Shown piece by piece: positions 5,736-12,423 of a stretch of DNA of 39,459 nucleotides; position 1 is the stretch's first letter, and every line of letters starts with the position of its first letter. Both the position numbers and the translations under genes were made by a program. Source of the stretch: a virus; the IMG/VR virus record IMGVR_UViG_3300027659_000082, positions 1 through 39,459 of that record, one strand, 5' to 3'. The notes beneath the pieces were generated by a model, which saw only the letters and a list, made by a program, of their open reading frames with translations, was not told the DNA's origin and did no database searches.

Positions 5736-7450
5736 AGCTCTGATCGTCCTTTCCAATGTAGGCGGGTGTCGTGCCAATTCTCACCTTCTTCAAACTCAAA
5801 AGCCCAAGAAGCTTGTGCAGGTGCTAGGTTGTTTTTAACCTGACCTAGAATTTTATCATTGCTGTCTTCGTCCTGAATCATGTACAGACAAACTCTAGCA
5901 GCAGCTACAACTGCAATGCTTCCTGTGCCCTTGTACATCTTGTTTACCTGACCCTGTGACTTGTTCAGGTGGCGTATCAGAAGAACACTACACCCTGTGC
6001 GTTCTGCCATCTTGCTGATAGGCGTTAGAACCTGCCTAATGTTCTGATCCTTGTAAGAGTCTATGTCAGAGTCTAGGAAGGCTAGGAACGGATCTAGTAT
6101 TACCAAAACTATTCCCATCTGCTCAATGATGGCCTCCAATTGTGCCAATTTTTCAGGGAATGTTGGGTGGTAATCCCAGAAGAAGACCTTGTCTAGATTC
6201 GCGCCCGCAGCACGCATCCTAGGCACTGTAATACGCCCTGGGTCATCCTCAGCCGATAGAAACAACACAGAGCCACACACAGGCTTGTCTATCTCTCCCG
6301 GAAACGGCGTGCAGGTTGTAATACGCATTGCAATGTCCGCACACAAGGTGCTCTTGCCTAGGCCGGGGTCACCTTCAAGAACACACAACATGCCCTTAGG
6401 TATCCAACCCTTCCACAGCCAATCCACAGCCACCGTCTTATAAGAGCTAGCAGGCCTAACACCTTCGACAATTGTGTTGCCGGGCAAGCTAGCATGTATC
6501 GTTATAGCCGATCCAGCAAGAAGGGCATCATCAACGCCCTTCTGTGCTGAATCCCACATTTCTATGAATGTGGTGATCCCTTCAGACTTGCAGGCAAAGA
6601 ATAGCTCCATCATCTGAGTCTTCACAGCATCATTAGTTTGCCAATCCATGTCAAAGGCGATGTACACTTCCTTGCATTGCCTTGACCTAAGCACAGGTAA
6701 TGCTGTTGCCCAATTAGATGTTCCAGGCACACCTATAGTAAGTGTCGTTTCATCAACGCAACAAGCTATGTCAGCTTTTAGAACACCTTCTGTGATTCTA
6801 ACTCTCTCACGGTCTTGTGCACTCCAAGGCACATGGCAGGTAGTCTTGGCTTGTGCGTCACCTGAGAACCAAATGTACTTGGGAGTACCACCTGTGGCTA
6901 TCTGGAACCCACGGATTCTCATGTGGGTATCTGTCACAGGTAGTAGTATTCCCTTAGTTGCTTTTATTCGTATGGGCTGTTCACCTTTGCGTGTGAACCC
7001 TGGAACACTCAACAGGGAGTCTCCATACAATTCAAACAACTTTAATACACTGCGTCTAGTGGCAGGACTTGATAAGGAACGGTACCCGCCTAAAGTAACC
7101 CATTCCTTAGTTAGTCCTCTTGCAACGAGCAAGGTACTATCACTAGACGACAGTTCGCACAACTGAATCATTTCCTTATACACTTCGTGCCACAGATCAA
7201 GGTCTGGGTCTGTGAATAAGTCTTTCCATTCTAGATTTAGGACATCCAATATAGCTTTTGGCTTACAGCCAGCGTGACAGTGCAAAAGTATCTGACCGTC
7301 ACGCTCTCTAATACTCAACGATGGTGAAGAGTCGTCATGAGAGGGGCACAACGATTTATATTCACCACCGCTGGTGGTCACTCCCTCAAGAAGGTTTAGT
7401 ACCTTCTCCAAGGTGTTTGTCGTTCCATTTTCTTTGCTGATTAAAGACAT
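5732..7450 (-). CDS. Bifunctional primase-helicase (zinc finger, TOPRIM-like, RecA-type ATPase)
   Basis: 572 aa. A CHC2-type zinc finger lies at residues 35-62 (CPSH...CHAGC, ligands C35, H38, C58, C62). A TOPRIM/DUF3854-like part follows, with ITEGVLKADIA at 218-228 (E220) and IAFDMDW at 263-269. The C-terminal half is a RepA/DnaB-like RecA ATPase: Walker A GDPGLGKST (359-367), Walker B VLVILDP (447-453) and LLIRHLNKS (489-497). It would unwind the fork and lay RNA primers for the polymerase two genes downstream. The start ATG at 7450 overlaps the upstream gene by 65 nt; the stop overlaps the nuclease start. Function is well supported, although the priming fold is of the less common DUF3854 type. 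Confidence 0.88.
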   Translation of the reverse strand: MSLISKENGTTNTLEKVLNLLEGVTTSGGEYKSLCPSHDDSSPSLSIRERDGQILLHCHAGCKPKAILDVLNLEWKDLFTDPDLDLWHEVYKEMIQLCELSSSDSTLLVARGLTKEWVTLGGYRSLSSPATRRSVLKLFELYGDSLLSVPGFTRKGEQPIRIKATKGILLPVTDTHMRIRGFQIATGGTPKYIWFSGDAQAKTTCHVPWSAQDRERVRITEGVLKADIACCVDETTLTIGVPGTSNWATALPVLRSRQCKEVYIAFDMDWQTNDAVKTQMMELFFACKSEGITTFIEMWDSAQKGVDDALLAGSAITIHASLPGNTIVEGVRPASSYKTVAVDWLWKGWIPKGMLCVLEGDPGLGKSTLCADIAMRITTCTPFPGEIDKPVCGSVLFLSAEDDPGRITVPRMRAAGANLDKVFFWDYHPTFPEKLAQLEAIIEQMGIVLVILDPFLAFLDSDIDSYKDQNIRQVLTPISKMAERTGCSVLLIRHLNKSQGQVNKMYKGTGSIAVVAAARVCLYMIQDEDSNDKILGQVKNNLAPAQASWAFEFEEGENWHDTRLHWKGRSEL

Positions 7451-7832
7451 CCTCTATATCCCCCATATCAAGTTGATAACCTGAAATTTTATTGCATTCT
7501 CTAGACAAGTGCTCTGCTGTTAAAGACAGTGTGTGGGCAACATCTGCGATTGCTGCCCAGTACGCTGCCGCATTAACTAAAAACAAATCAGATGTTTTAT
7601 CTATCTGTTTTCCATCTTTAACGAACTGTGCCATTAGCAGGTCAAAAGCATCTAGGCTGTCCACTTGCACCTTCCTTATACGGTTACCCCAGTGGGTGAA
7701 CGCATACGAAAAGACTCCAAATGCTTCTACTTTGTCTGAACTACTTTTAGCCATGTTCTTTTGTAGAGATCGCCCGTCAGAGCGATCTCCCTCCATATAA
7801 GTTAGTAACTTAGAAAGGCGTTTGATATCCAC
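7386..7832 (-). CDS. Hypothetical 148-aa replication-operon protein
   Basis: Not recognised; predicted soluble and helical, with a block of alanines (LVNAAAYWAAIADVAHTL) that resembles packed helices. The GTG at 7832 is chosen because AGGGG lies 5 nt upstream. ATG codons at 7796 and 7754 are alternatives without a good site, and a perfect 8-bp hairpin (7766-7789) falls between them. It overlaps the SSB-like gene by 23 nt and the primase-helicase by 65 nt. Placed between those two genes it may be a helicase loader or fork accessory factor, but this is position only. Confidence 0.65.
   Translation of the reverse strand: MDIKRLSKLLTYMEGDRSDGRSLQKNMAKSSSDKVEAFGVFSYAFTHWGNRIRKVQVDSLDAFDLLMAQFVKDGKQIDKTSDLFLVNAAAYWAAIADVAHTLSLTAEHLSRECNKISGYQLDMGDIEDVFNQQRKWNDKHLGEGTKPS
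7766..7789. other. Perfect 8-bp hairpin near a gene start
   Basis: GAGATCGC (7766-7773) pairs with GCGATCTC (7782-7789) around an 8-nt loop. It lies inside the 148-aa gene just after the candidate start at 7796. It could modulate translation, or be a protein-binding palindrome; it has no U-tract and is not a terminator. Confidence 0.5.
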
Positions 7833-8403
7833 TTTTTCCCCTAGCTACTTTTGCAGTTTGCTTCGTGGGATTGATCGCAGGGCTTTTCTTAGGCGTAGCA
7901 ACAACCACCGTTTCGTCTGACTCATCTTCCTGAACATCTTTAGATTCCTCCTTAGTTAATTTGTGCTGCTCATCCCTGAACAACTTTGCAAATATAGACA
8001 TAGTTTCCGCAGCTAGTGGCTTCGCATTATTAGTGGATGGGAACATACCCAACCGTTCTCGTACAACACCATTTTGATCTTCTGCGTGTTTACAAGATAT
8101 GCGAACCTGAACACCTAACAAACCTGACGACTCTTCGTGCTCCATACCAAGTCCTTTGATATCGTCCTGGGTGTACCCAAGTGAGCGTATGTTTTTAACT
8201 GTGTAAGGCAAGGCCTTGTCAGTCAACCACATCAGAATCTTTTTACGCACGCCTTCACAATCTACATTTTGTTTTTCAGCGTCCTTACCATCACGAAGGA
8301 CAACATTAAACACAACACAAGGTGTACCCTTATCGCCTAGTGCGGTAAGGTCATGCCCTTCAATCTGGGCATTATAATTTCCAACAGGCAACATCTCAGA
8401 CAT
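7810..8403 (-). CDS. Probable single-stranded-DNA-binding protein
   Basis: 197 aa. The first about 125 residues look like an OB-fold SSB-type domain found in phage recombination operons: M.PVGNYNAQIEG, a strand-rich KGTPCVVFNVVLRDG, then GLLGVQVRISC and NGVVRERLGMFP. An acidic linker (EESKDVQEDESDET) and a basic tail ending GYQTPF follow, a plan reminiscent of SSB proteins with an acidic segment and an aromatic tip that contact partners. It sits directly between the RecT-like annealase (2-nt gap) and the helicase region. The fold assignment rests on pattern and context, so a different DUF669-like recombination protein is possible. Confidence 0.55.
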   Translation of the reverse strand: MSEMLPVGNYNAQIEGHDLTALGDKGTPCVVFNVVLRDGKDAEKQNVDCEGVRKKILMWLTDKALPYTVKNIRSLGYTQDDIKGLGMEHEESSGLLGVQVRISCKHAEDQNGVVRERLGMFPSTNNAKPLAAETMSIFAKLFRDEQHKLTKEESKDVQEDESDETVVVATPKKSPAINPTKQTAKVARGKSGYQTPF

Positions 8404-8405
8404 AA

Positions 8406-9128
8406 CTACTCTCCCTTATATGAATTTACAAAACTTACCGCACGCTTAAACTCTAACTCACTCATTGCTTCAAACGATTGGATACCCAGGTGTTTGCACA
8501 ACTTTGAAACTGTGATACCCTGTGTAACACAGCTTGTGAGAAGCTTGTAACGATCTTCCAAAGAAACTTCTGAGGATGGCACAAAAGTTTTCTCCTGTTT
8601 CTCGTCCTCAAGTATGTCGTCTTCACTGTGAGCACCTCCTAACTCTTCATGAGTGTAGTACGGGAATGCTGTGAGGTCAGGGCAGTAAACCCTACCACCA
8701 GCAGTGATACACCGTGCAAACAACATACTCTTTGGGAACTTAGTCCACACTTCCTTTGTGGTCAACCCTGCTTTCTTGGCATCATCCCAAGTAAACTGGT
8801 GATTACCTACTACTTCCTTGTCTTCAAGAAAGTCAACTGAGCACTCGGTAGGTGTCAGGACTTTTACCCGGTAGTTATACCGTGGTCTAGATTTTTTAAT
8901 AAGTGCTGCAATGAAGTTTGCAGAAAATGTTGGCGTACCCTGAATTAGTTGTATAGCTTTCAATGATGCTGCCGCTCCTAATCCTAGTTCCCTACCAACT
9001 TGTATTCGCACCATCGCAGATGCAGCGTCTTTAACATCTTTGTAGATACCGGACTTAACCGCAGCTACAGCAAACCGTTCCATATCAGACACATTCGCAA
9101 ATGTATCATTAGCCACAATATTACTCAT
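8406..9128 (-). CDS. recT: RecT-like single-strand annealing protein
   Basis: 240 aa. It shows the RecT superfamily pattern: ELGLGAAASLKAIQLIQGTP, then FTWDDAKKAGLTTK, and the hallmark FPKSMLFARCITAGGRVYCPDL followed by YTHEELG. RecT proteins coat and anneal single strands made by a partner exonuclease, here the YqaJ-type nuclease at 10964-11566. The frame is open to 9179, but the ATG at 9128 is preferred: it has GGGAG upstream and overlaps the previous stop by 8 nt. A C-terminal region of about 70 residues (after an acidic DILEDEKQ stretch) with short helices is typical of the variable tail of this family. Confidence 0.83.
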   Translation of the reverse strand: MSNIVANDTFANVSDMERFAVAAVKSGIYKDVKDAASAMVRIQVGRELGLGAAASLKAIQLIQGTPTFSANFIAALIKKSRPRYNYRVKVLTPTECSVDFLEDKEVVGNHQFTWDDAKKAGLTTKEVWTKFPKSMLFARCITAGGRVYCPDLTAFPYYTHEELGGAHSEDDILEDEKQEKTFVPSSEVSLEDRYKLLTSCVTQGITVSKLCKHLGIQSFEAMSELEFKRAVSFVNSYKGE

Positions 9129-9426
9129 CAAAAGGACTCCCTGGAGAAGTGGGTGGATCACCCGCAGAAATATATTCACAACTTGAGTAGTGCACGAACA
9201 CCACCTGCATTTGGCCTGACACAGTAGAATCTGTTTGAGTCACTGTCAGAGGGCCATCTAATTTTACTAAGTATCCCATCGCAGTACTATCGCCGTGGTA
9301 GTACGGAATCAAAGGTGAGCAAATCTGTCCATGCAAAACATTGTCAGGGTGCTCTCCACTCATCCCCCAAACATGCACCTGTGAGTACAACGGATAGAAC
9401 TCACAGGAAGACAAAGTATCAGCCAT
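9121..9426 (-). CDS. Hypothetical 101-aa protein
   Basis: Not recognised. Beta-rich in appearance, with several Tyr, His and Val residues (SGQMQVVFVHYSS) and a Pro-rich C-terminus (DPPTSPGSPFDE). No signal peptide or membrane segment. The ATG at 9426 follows the previous stop by 1 nt; its own end overlaps the RecT start by 8 nt. It belongs to the run of small genes at the start of the replication operon, so it is probably expressed early. Confidence 0.7.
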   Translation of the reverse strand: MADTLSSCEFYPLYSQVHVWGMSGEHPDNVLHGQICSPLIPYYHGDSTAMGYLVKLDGPLTVTQTDSTVSGQMQVVFVHYSSCEYISAGDPPTSPGSPFDE

Positions 9427-9427
9427 T

Positions 9428-9631
9428 CTATTCCCCTTTCCCAGGTATAGTGTTTACCACCTTAGCAACCTTCTGCCAGAGTGATTCAGGACTCGTATCA
9501 ACAAAAAACGCCTTAGCTACCTTATCCCAACCTGCATTAATTCTTACACACTCTGAATCTGATGGCTCGTATTCAGGACTGTCGTCATGAAAGTTAGCTC
9601 TCTCAGGTATAGTCTCTTTAATCTTCGACAT
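9428..9631 (-). CDS. Hypothetical 67-aa protein
   Basis: Not recognised. Acidic first half (HDDSPEYEPSDSE) and a helical second half (WDKVAKAFFV...SLWQKVAKVV). The latter could form an amphipathic helix. The ATG at 9631 follows the upstream stop by 1 nt and the stop precedes the next start by 1 nt, so it is tightly coupled to its neighbours in the early operon. Confidence 0.7.
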   Translation of the reverse strand: MSKIKETIPERANFHDDSPEYEPSDSECVRINAGWDKVAKAFFVDTSPESLWQKVAKVVNTIPGKGE

Positions 9632-9632
9632 C

Positions 9633-9842
9633 TTATTCTCCCATTAGGCTGTAGTGGTCGTCATCGTAACTTTGCATCCGTAAATCGTTCTCTTCGGTAG
9701 GATCATCGTAGTCAGGTTTAGACCTAGACTCCGCCTCCAGTGCGTCTTCCGCACTGTCGTCCTCAGACTGTTGGTAATCCCTAGGGTCGTCACCGTGATC
9801 GTGCTGATCAAGGTCGTAATCATTGTGGTCAGGACTAGACAT
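9633..9842 (-). CDS. Extremely acidic 69-aa early protein (DNA-mimic candidate)
   Basis: By count the 69 residues hold 18 Asp and 7 Glu against 4 Arg/Lys, a net charge near -21 before histidines, spread over the whole length with little hydrophobic core. The ATG at 9842 is chosen over an upstream frame extension because GAGGAG lies 7 nt before it; it overlaps the previous stop by 8 nt. It is the second gene of the early operon. Small, highly acidic, early phage proteins are sometimes DNA mimics that block host nucleases, but a disordered chaperone-like or packaging role is equally open. I recognise no family. Confidence 0.72.
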   Translation of the reverse strand: MSSPDHNDYDLDQHDHGDDPRDYQQSEDDSAEDALEAESRSKPDYDDPTEENDLRMQSYDDDHYSLMGE

Positions 9843-10194
9843 TAGCGTTCTCCTCTTCTTCAATTTTAGCAATCAACTCAACAATCTTGCGATTGCATTC
9901 TTGGTCACACCATTCCAACGATAGAACGGTTTCCTCAAACCAATTAGCCATTAGAGGTGGGTACAATGTGTAGTCTTGTACCATTTTGCAATCATAGGTT
10001 TTGATCTCAATCTTGAAATCAACTTGCAGGTTGGAGCTAGTCTTTGTCGAAATGATTTTAAAATGACTAGCCTTGGCAAGGCCTAAGATCACAGAGTAGA
10101 ATCTATCCCATTCGGTTGAATCGTAACGAGTCTTCTTGTCGAAGTCGTCCATAGCTTTTACAACATAATCAGAAACAAAGTACTTTACTGCCAT
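9835..10194 (-). CDS. Hypothetical 119-aa protein, first gene of the replication operon
   Basis: Not recognised. Mixed alpha/beta in appearance (FKIISTKTSSNLQVDFKIEI looks like paired strands; the ends look helical) with an acidic tail KIEEEENANV. The ATG at 10194 has the TTTGAGGGAG leader box 6-8 nt upstream, shared with the first genes of the other units. It follows the 375-nt structured non-coding region, so it is probably the first gene transcribed in the early operon. Possible early regulator or host-takeover factor by position only. Confidence 0.72.
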   Translation of the reverse strand: MAVKYFVSDYVVKAMDDFDKKTRYDSTEWDRFYSVILGLAKASHFKIISTKTSSNLQVDFKIEIKTYDCKMVQDYTLYPPLMANWFEETVLSLEWCDQECNRKIVELIAKIEEEENANV

Positions 10195-10390
10195 GACTAA
10201 TCTCCCTCAAAGATTTAGTGTTCCGTGTGTCGCTCTGTGCTTCACATAAACTTAATCTACAATCTAAAAAGCAGACTGCAACCCCAGTTGCCAACATTTT
10301 GTCAAAGTATTTTTACTGTTGTTGTAAGTACTTAGCAGACATGCCTTTAAATTGAAAAGTATTTTTTAATATAGCTATAGCTAAGTATAA
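10195..10390 (-). promoter_or_regulatory. Early-operon leader and promoter region, right part of a candidate replication origin
   Basis: Non-coding and AT-rich. It holds a perfect -35 hexamer TTGACA on the minus strand (10305-10300) without a convincing -10 at 16-18 nt, a small GCAAC/GTTGC palindrome beside it (about 10278-10291), two direct copies of AAAGTATTTTT (10304-10314 and 10356-10366), and two overlapping TATAGCTA motifs (10370-10377, 10376-10383). A weak TTGCAG-16 nt-TAGATT pair is also present nearer the gene. A promoter must lie here; activation by a phage protein bound at the palindrome is possible. Confidence 0.45.
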
Positions 10391-10420
10391 GTTAGTATTT
10401 CTCTTCAGAGAAATACTAAC
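10391..10420. other. Perfect 13-bp stem-loop (hairpin 1 of 5)
   Basis: GTTAGTATTTCTC (10391-10403) pairs without mismatch with GAGAAATACTAAC (10408-10420) around a TTCA loop. It is flanked by TATAGCTA motifs (10376-10383 and 10421-10428) and followed by a TATATATATA stretch. No U-tract follows on the minus strand, so it is not a simple terminator. Confidence 0.8.
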
Positions 10421-10451
10421 TATAGCTAGTTATATATATAGGTATAAAAGC

Positions 10452-10473
10452 AATTACCGTGCCAATGGTAATT
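10452..10473. other. 7-bp stem-loop (hairpin 2 of 5)
   Basis: AATTACC (10452-10458) pairs with GGTAATT (10467-10473), 8-nt loop. On the minus strand it is followed by GCTTTTATA, the only hint of a U-run in the cluster. Confidence 0.6.
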
Positions 10474-10474
10474 C

Positions 10475-10504
10475 TGTCAGAAAAGTGTATGCGTTTTTCT
10501 GACA
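10475..10504. other. Perfect 10-bp stem-loop (hairpin 3 of 5)
   Basis: TGTCAGAAAA (10475-10484) pairs with TTTTCTGACA (10495-10504), 10-nt loop GTGTATGCGT. It starts one base after hairpin 2. Confidence 0.75.
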
Positions 10505-10517
10505 AACTCCGCATAGC

Positions 10518-10540
10518 AAACGCCTATTTTTATAGGGTTT
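10518..10540. other. Bulged 9-bp stem-loop (hairpin 4 of 5)
   Basis: AAAC (10518-10521) and CCTAT (10523-10527) pair with ATAGG (10532-10536) and GTTT (10537-10540), with one bulged G at 10522 and a TTTT loop. Confidence 0.55.
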
Positions 10541-10545
10541 AGCCT

Positions 10546-10573
10546 ATGATCACGAAATCTTTTTCGTGATCAT
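10546..10573. other. Perfect 12-bp stem-loop over a stop codon (hairpin 5 of 5)
   Basis: ATGATCACGAAA (10546-10557) pairs with TTTCGTGATCAT (10562-10573), loop TCTT. It contains the TGA stop of the GNAT gene (10572-10570) and so ends the late operon's mRNA. No U-tract follows on the minus strand; it may protect the transcript 3' end or act with the other hairpins. Confidence 0.8.
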
Positions 10574-11004
10574 AAATCTAAACGCATTGTGGTGCCATTG
10601 ACATAGAAGCCAAAACCTGCGTAGTACTTTTCCAGGGTGGGTGAGCAATCTAAAATAATTTTAAAACATCCTTTTGTGTGGCAGTAATTTATTGCGTGCC
10701 TCATTAGCATCTTGCCGATACCTTTTGAACGCCAAGCCTCAGCTACAATAAAATCATCTATGAATGCGTAAGGTAGTCTGTAGATCATCTTATCTACTAA
10801 TTGGACTGTAATACTCCCTAATGGTTTTCCGCAATCACTAAGGTACAAAAAAGTAGGACAGGAGCCAGCAAAGCTCCTGTCCAAATAACACCTTTTCATC
10901 TCTTCTATAGTCGTGAAAACAGGTGCAAATTCATTGAGTAATTCAACATAGTGGTGGTCTAAATCATGTAGGTCGAGCCTTCTGATGTTCGAGTTGTGTG
11001 ACAA
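10570..11004 (-). CDS. GNAT-family N-acetyltransferase
   Basis: 144 aa, transfers an acetyl group from acetyl-CoA. The CoA-binding motif A is clear: IVAEAWRSKGIGKMLMRHAI at about residues 86-105 (R/Q-x-x-G-x-G/A form, RSKGIG), then motif B KIILDC (115-120) and LEKYYAGFGF (124-133). The arrangement resembles glucosamine-6-phosphate acetyltransferases, though the substrate cannot be read from sequence. The start is a TTG at 11004, chosen because AAAGGAG lies 7 nt upstream; no in-frame ATG precedes motif A with a good site. It overlaps the YqaJ gene by 41 nt and ends inside hairpin 5. Possible roles include modifying a host protein, a toxin or the phage DNA/cell-wall sugar. Confidence 0.82.
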   Translation of the reverse strand: MSHNSNIRRLDLHDLDHHYVELLNEFAPVFTTIEEMKRCYLDRSFAGSCPTFLYLSDCGKPLGSITVQLVDKMIYRLPYAFIDDFIVAEAWRSKGIGKMLMRHAINYCHTKGCFKIILDCSPTLEKYYAGFGFYVNGTTMRLDL

Positions 11005-11566
11005 ATGATAGCTCCTTTAGAAAGAGTTCTTTGATATAACCTTCGTTCGGACGCATCTCTACCAAGGCTAGCCTTTCATGTAATTTAAACTTATCCGCAT
11101 CTGAATAGGATACATAGTGTGCTACCTTCGCACCTGTCACCCCTAGCTGATGTTGCACCTGGGGGTAATAGTATTTTGGTATCCATCCTCTCAGTGCCTC
11201 TGAATGTGCCCTGTCGTTGGGGCATTTAATCTCTACAATCAATCGACCATCCTTGGTGATACCATCTAGGCTAGCCATGAACCACGGAAACTTTTCGTGT
11301 TCAACACAGGCTGGCTCAACTTTTAATCCTGTTAAGTCTTCGTACATCTCACGCACAATAGGCTCTAGGCGCTTGCCTCTAGCCATTCGCTCGTTCTCGT
11401 ACTGCTCAGGTATAGTTCCTATTTTTTTACCCATTAGTTCGTCTGGCTTGCACCAAGGGTTAGAACCCATTAGCACAGCAGCATCAGAACCACCTACCCC
11501 GCCCTGTCGCCATCTCAACCACTCTGAACCGCTCTGATCTAGAGTCACATACTTGCAGTTCAACAT
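10964..11566 (-). CDS. YqaJ-like exonuclease (recombination partner of RecT)
   Basis: 200 aa, lambda-exonuclease/YqaJ fold of the PD-(D/E)XK group. Seen: GGSDAAVLMGSNPW at 25-38, ARGKRLEPIVREMYE at 62-76 (E68), D101 in ASLDG, EIK at 112-114 and QVQHQL at 136-141. It resects double-strand ends to give single strands for RecT. The ATG at 11566 has GAGG 9 nt upstream; a GTG at 11611 would extend into the previous gene without a site. It overlaps the 83-aa gene by 83 nt. It is separated from RecT by the hairpin region, so the pair is not one simple operon. Confidence 0.85.
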   Translation of the reverse strand: MLNCKYVTLDQSGSEWLRWRQGGVGGSDAAVLMGSNPWCKPDELMGKKIGTIPEQYENERMARGKRLEPIVREMYEDLTGLKVEPACVEHEKFPWFMASLDGITKDGRLIVEIKCPNDRAHSEALRGWIPKYYYPQVQHQLGVTGAKVAHYVSYSDADKFKLHERLALVEMRPNEGYIKELFLKELSFVTQLEHQKARPT

Positions 11567-11735
11567 TCTTATTATCCTCGTTGTGATGAAGCGGTAACTC
11601 CAGCTCTGCACGAATTTGCATTACCCGAATCTTTTCAGGTGAGCCGGGTGGATATACCGTAGGCAGGTACGGGTCTATTGTACCATCCCAGTCATACACA
11701 CGACTAGACTGCATTAGTAAAATACCAAGATCCAT
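11484..11735 (-). CDS. Hypothetical 83-aa protein with a YPPGSPEKIRVM motif
   Basis: Residues about 26-54 carry YPPGSPEKIRVMQIRAELELPLHHNED, a pattern (PGSPEK..V...R...G.PL.HP.D) that I associate with small proteins in Planctomycetota and their phages; function unknown, and this is recall, not a search. The ATG at 11735 overlaps the methyltransferase-like gene by 32 nt. The last 27 residues are read in a second frame over the start of the YqaJ gene, and the ED codons double as that gene's ribosome-binding site. The conserved core ends near the YqaJ start, so the tail may be under little selection. Confidence 0.65.
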   Translation of the reverse strand: MDLGILLMQSSRVYDWDGTIDPYLPTVYPPGSPEKIRVMQIRAELELPLHHNEDNKNVELQVCDSRSERFRVVEMATGRGRWF

Positions 11736-12423
11736 CGTTTCTTCTAGACATTTTAACCTTGTTTTCTGGGGGTGGAATTAAAGAGTGTATATGTTCTGCA
11801 ATAGCCTTAGCCACAGTAGGTCTTGTGCGCGATCTGTCTGTTGCCCTCTGTGCGGATGGTGGCTCCTTTGGATACACCTTACCACCCTTACCACGCATTT
11901 GGTTATCCCAAAGGCCGTTAGCAGGTTTAGGCATAACCTGGGTTGGCTTCATGGGTGGCACATTGCGTGTGTGGAACCTAGTGTGCTTAGACTCAGTCGC
12001 ACCGTGTTGGTACGGCTGGATTCCAAAGGTAGACTTCTCACCAATTATCCTTGTTGCGTGTCCGTGCATAACAGGGTTTTCTAACATCACCCTATCGGCG
12101 TGCGGTGTGTTCAACATGCGTTTGAAGTCTTCCGCATCTCTCTGCATGTCTTGCATTCTAGTTGGGTACGCTAGCGTGCCATCAGCTTTTTTTTGTGTTA
12201 GCCTGCTCACTGAACTGTTAGCCATGTTCGTGCAGGTTGGGTGGCCCAGAAGCATATCCCAATGGTGACTACCGTCAAGTAGATCCCAATAGTTGCCTTG
12301 GTAATGGTTTGTCTGGTCAACCTCGTTAGGTTTAAAATCCGCAGTGGTGACATGGTGCCCCAGGGCACGCAAGTGCCCTGCAACACCATTGCTACATTCA
12401 CCAGCTATAAGTACCCTTCCCAT
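11704..12423 (-). CDS. Cytosine-5 DNA methyltransferase-like protein
   Basis: 239 aa. It resembles phage proteins related to C5-methyltransferases: MGRVLIAGECSNGVAGHLRALGH (SAM-binding start), HYQGNYWDLL and WDMLLGHPTCTNM at about 54-67, with the catalytic-type Cys in HPTC where the canonical motif is PPC, then VMLENPVMHGHA at about 112-123 (ENP motif) and YQHGATESKHT. A target-recognition region is short. It may methylate phage DNA against host restriction, or be a degenerate relative of unknown activity. The ATG at 12423 overlaps the stop of the small membrane gene (TAATG). Confidence 0.6.
   Translation of the reverse strand: MGRVLIAGECSNGVAGHLRALGHHVTTADFKPNEVDQTNHYQGNYWDLLDGSHHWDMLLGHPTCTNMANSSVSRLTQKKADGTLAYPTRMQDMQRDAEDFKRMLNTPHADRVMLENPVMHGHATRIIGEKSTFGIQPYQHGATESKHTRFHTRNVPPMKPTQVMPKPANGLWDNQMRGKGGKVYPKEPPSAQRATDRSRTRPTVAKAIAEHIHSLIPPPENKVKMSRRNDGSWYFTNAV

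Noticed and set aside
10300-10305. TTGACA as a complete early promoter
   Set aside because: The -35 is perfect but the sequence 16-18 nt downstream (GTTGCA) is not a -10, so it is listed only as part of a regulatory region.
11567-11611. GTG extension of the YqaJ nuclease
   Set aside because: No ribosome-binding site; the ATG at 11566 has one and keeps all nuclease motifs.
11785-12268. Plus-strand frames of 99 and 169 aa
   Set aside because: They are opposite the methyltransferase-like gene and have no ribosome-binding sites.
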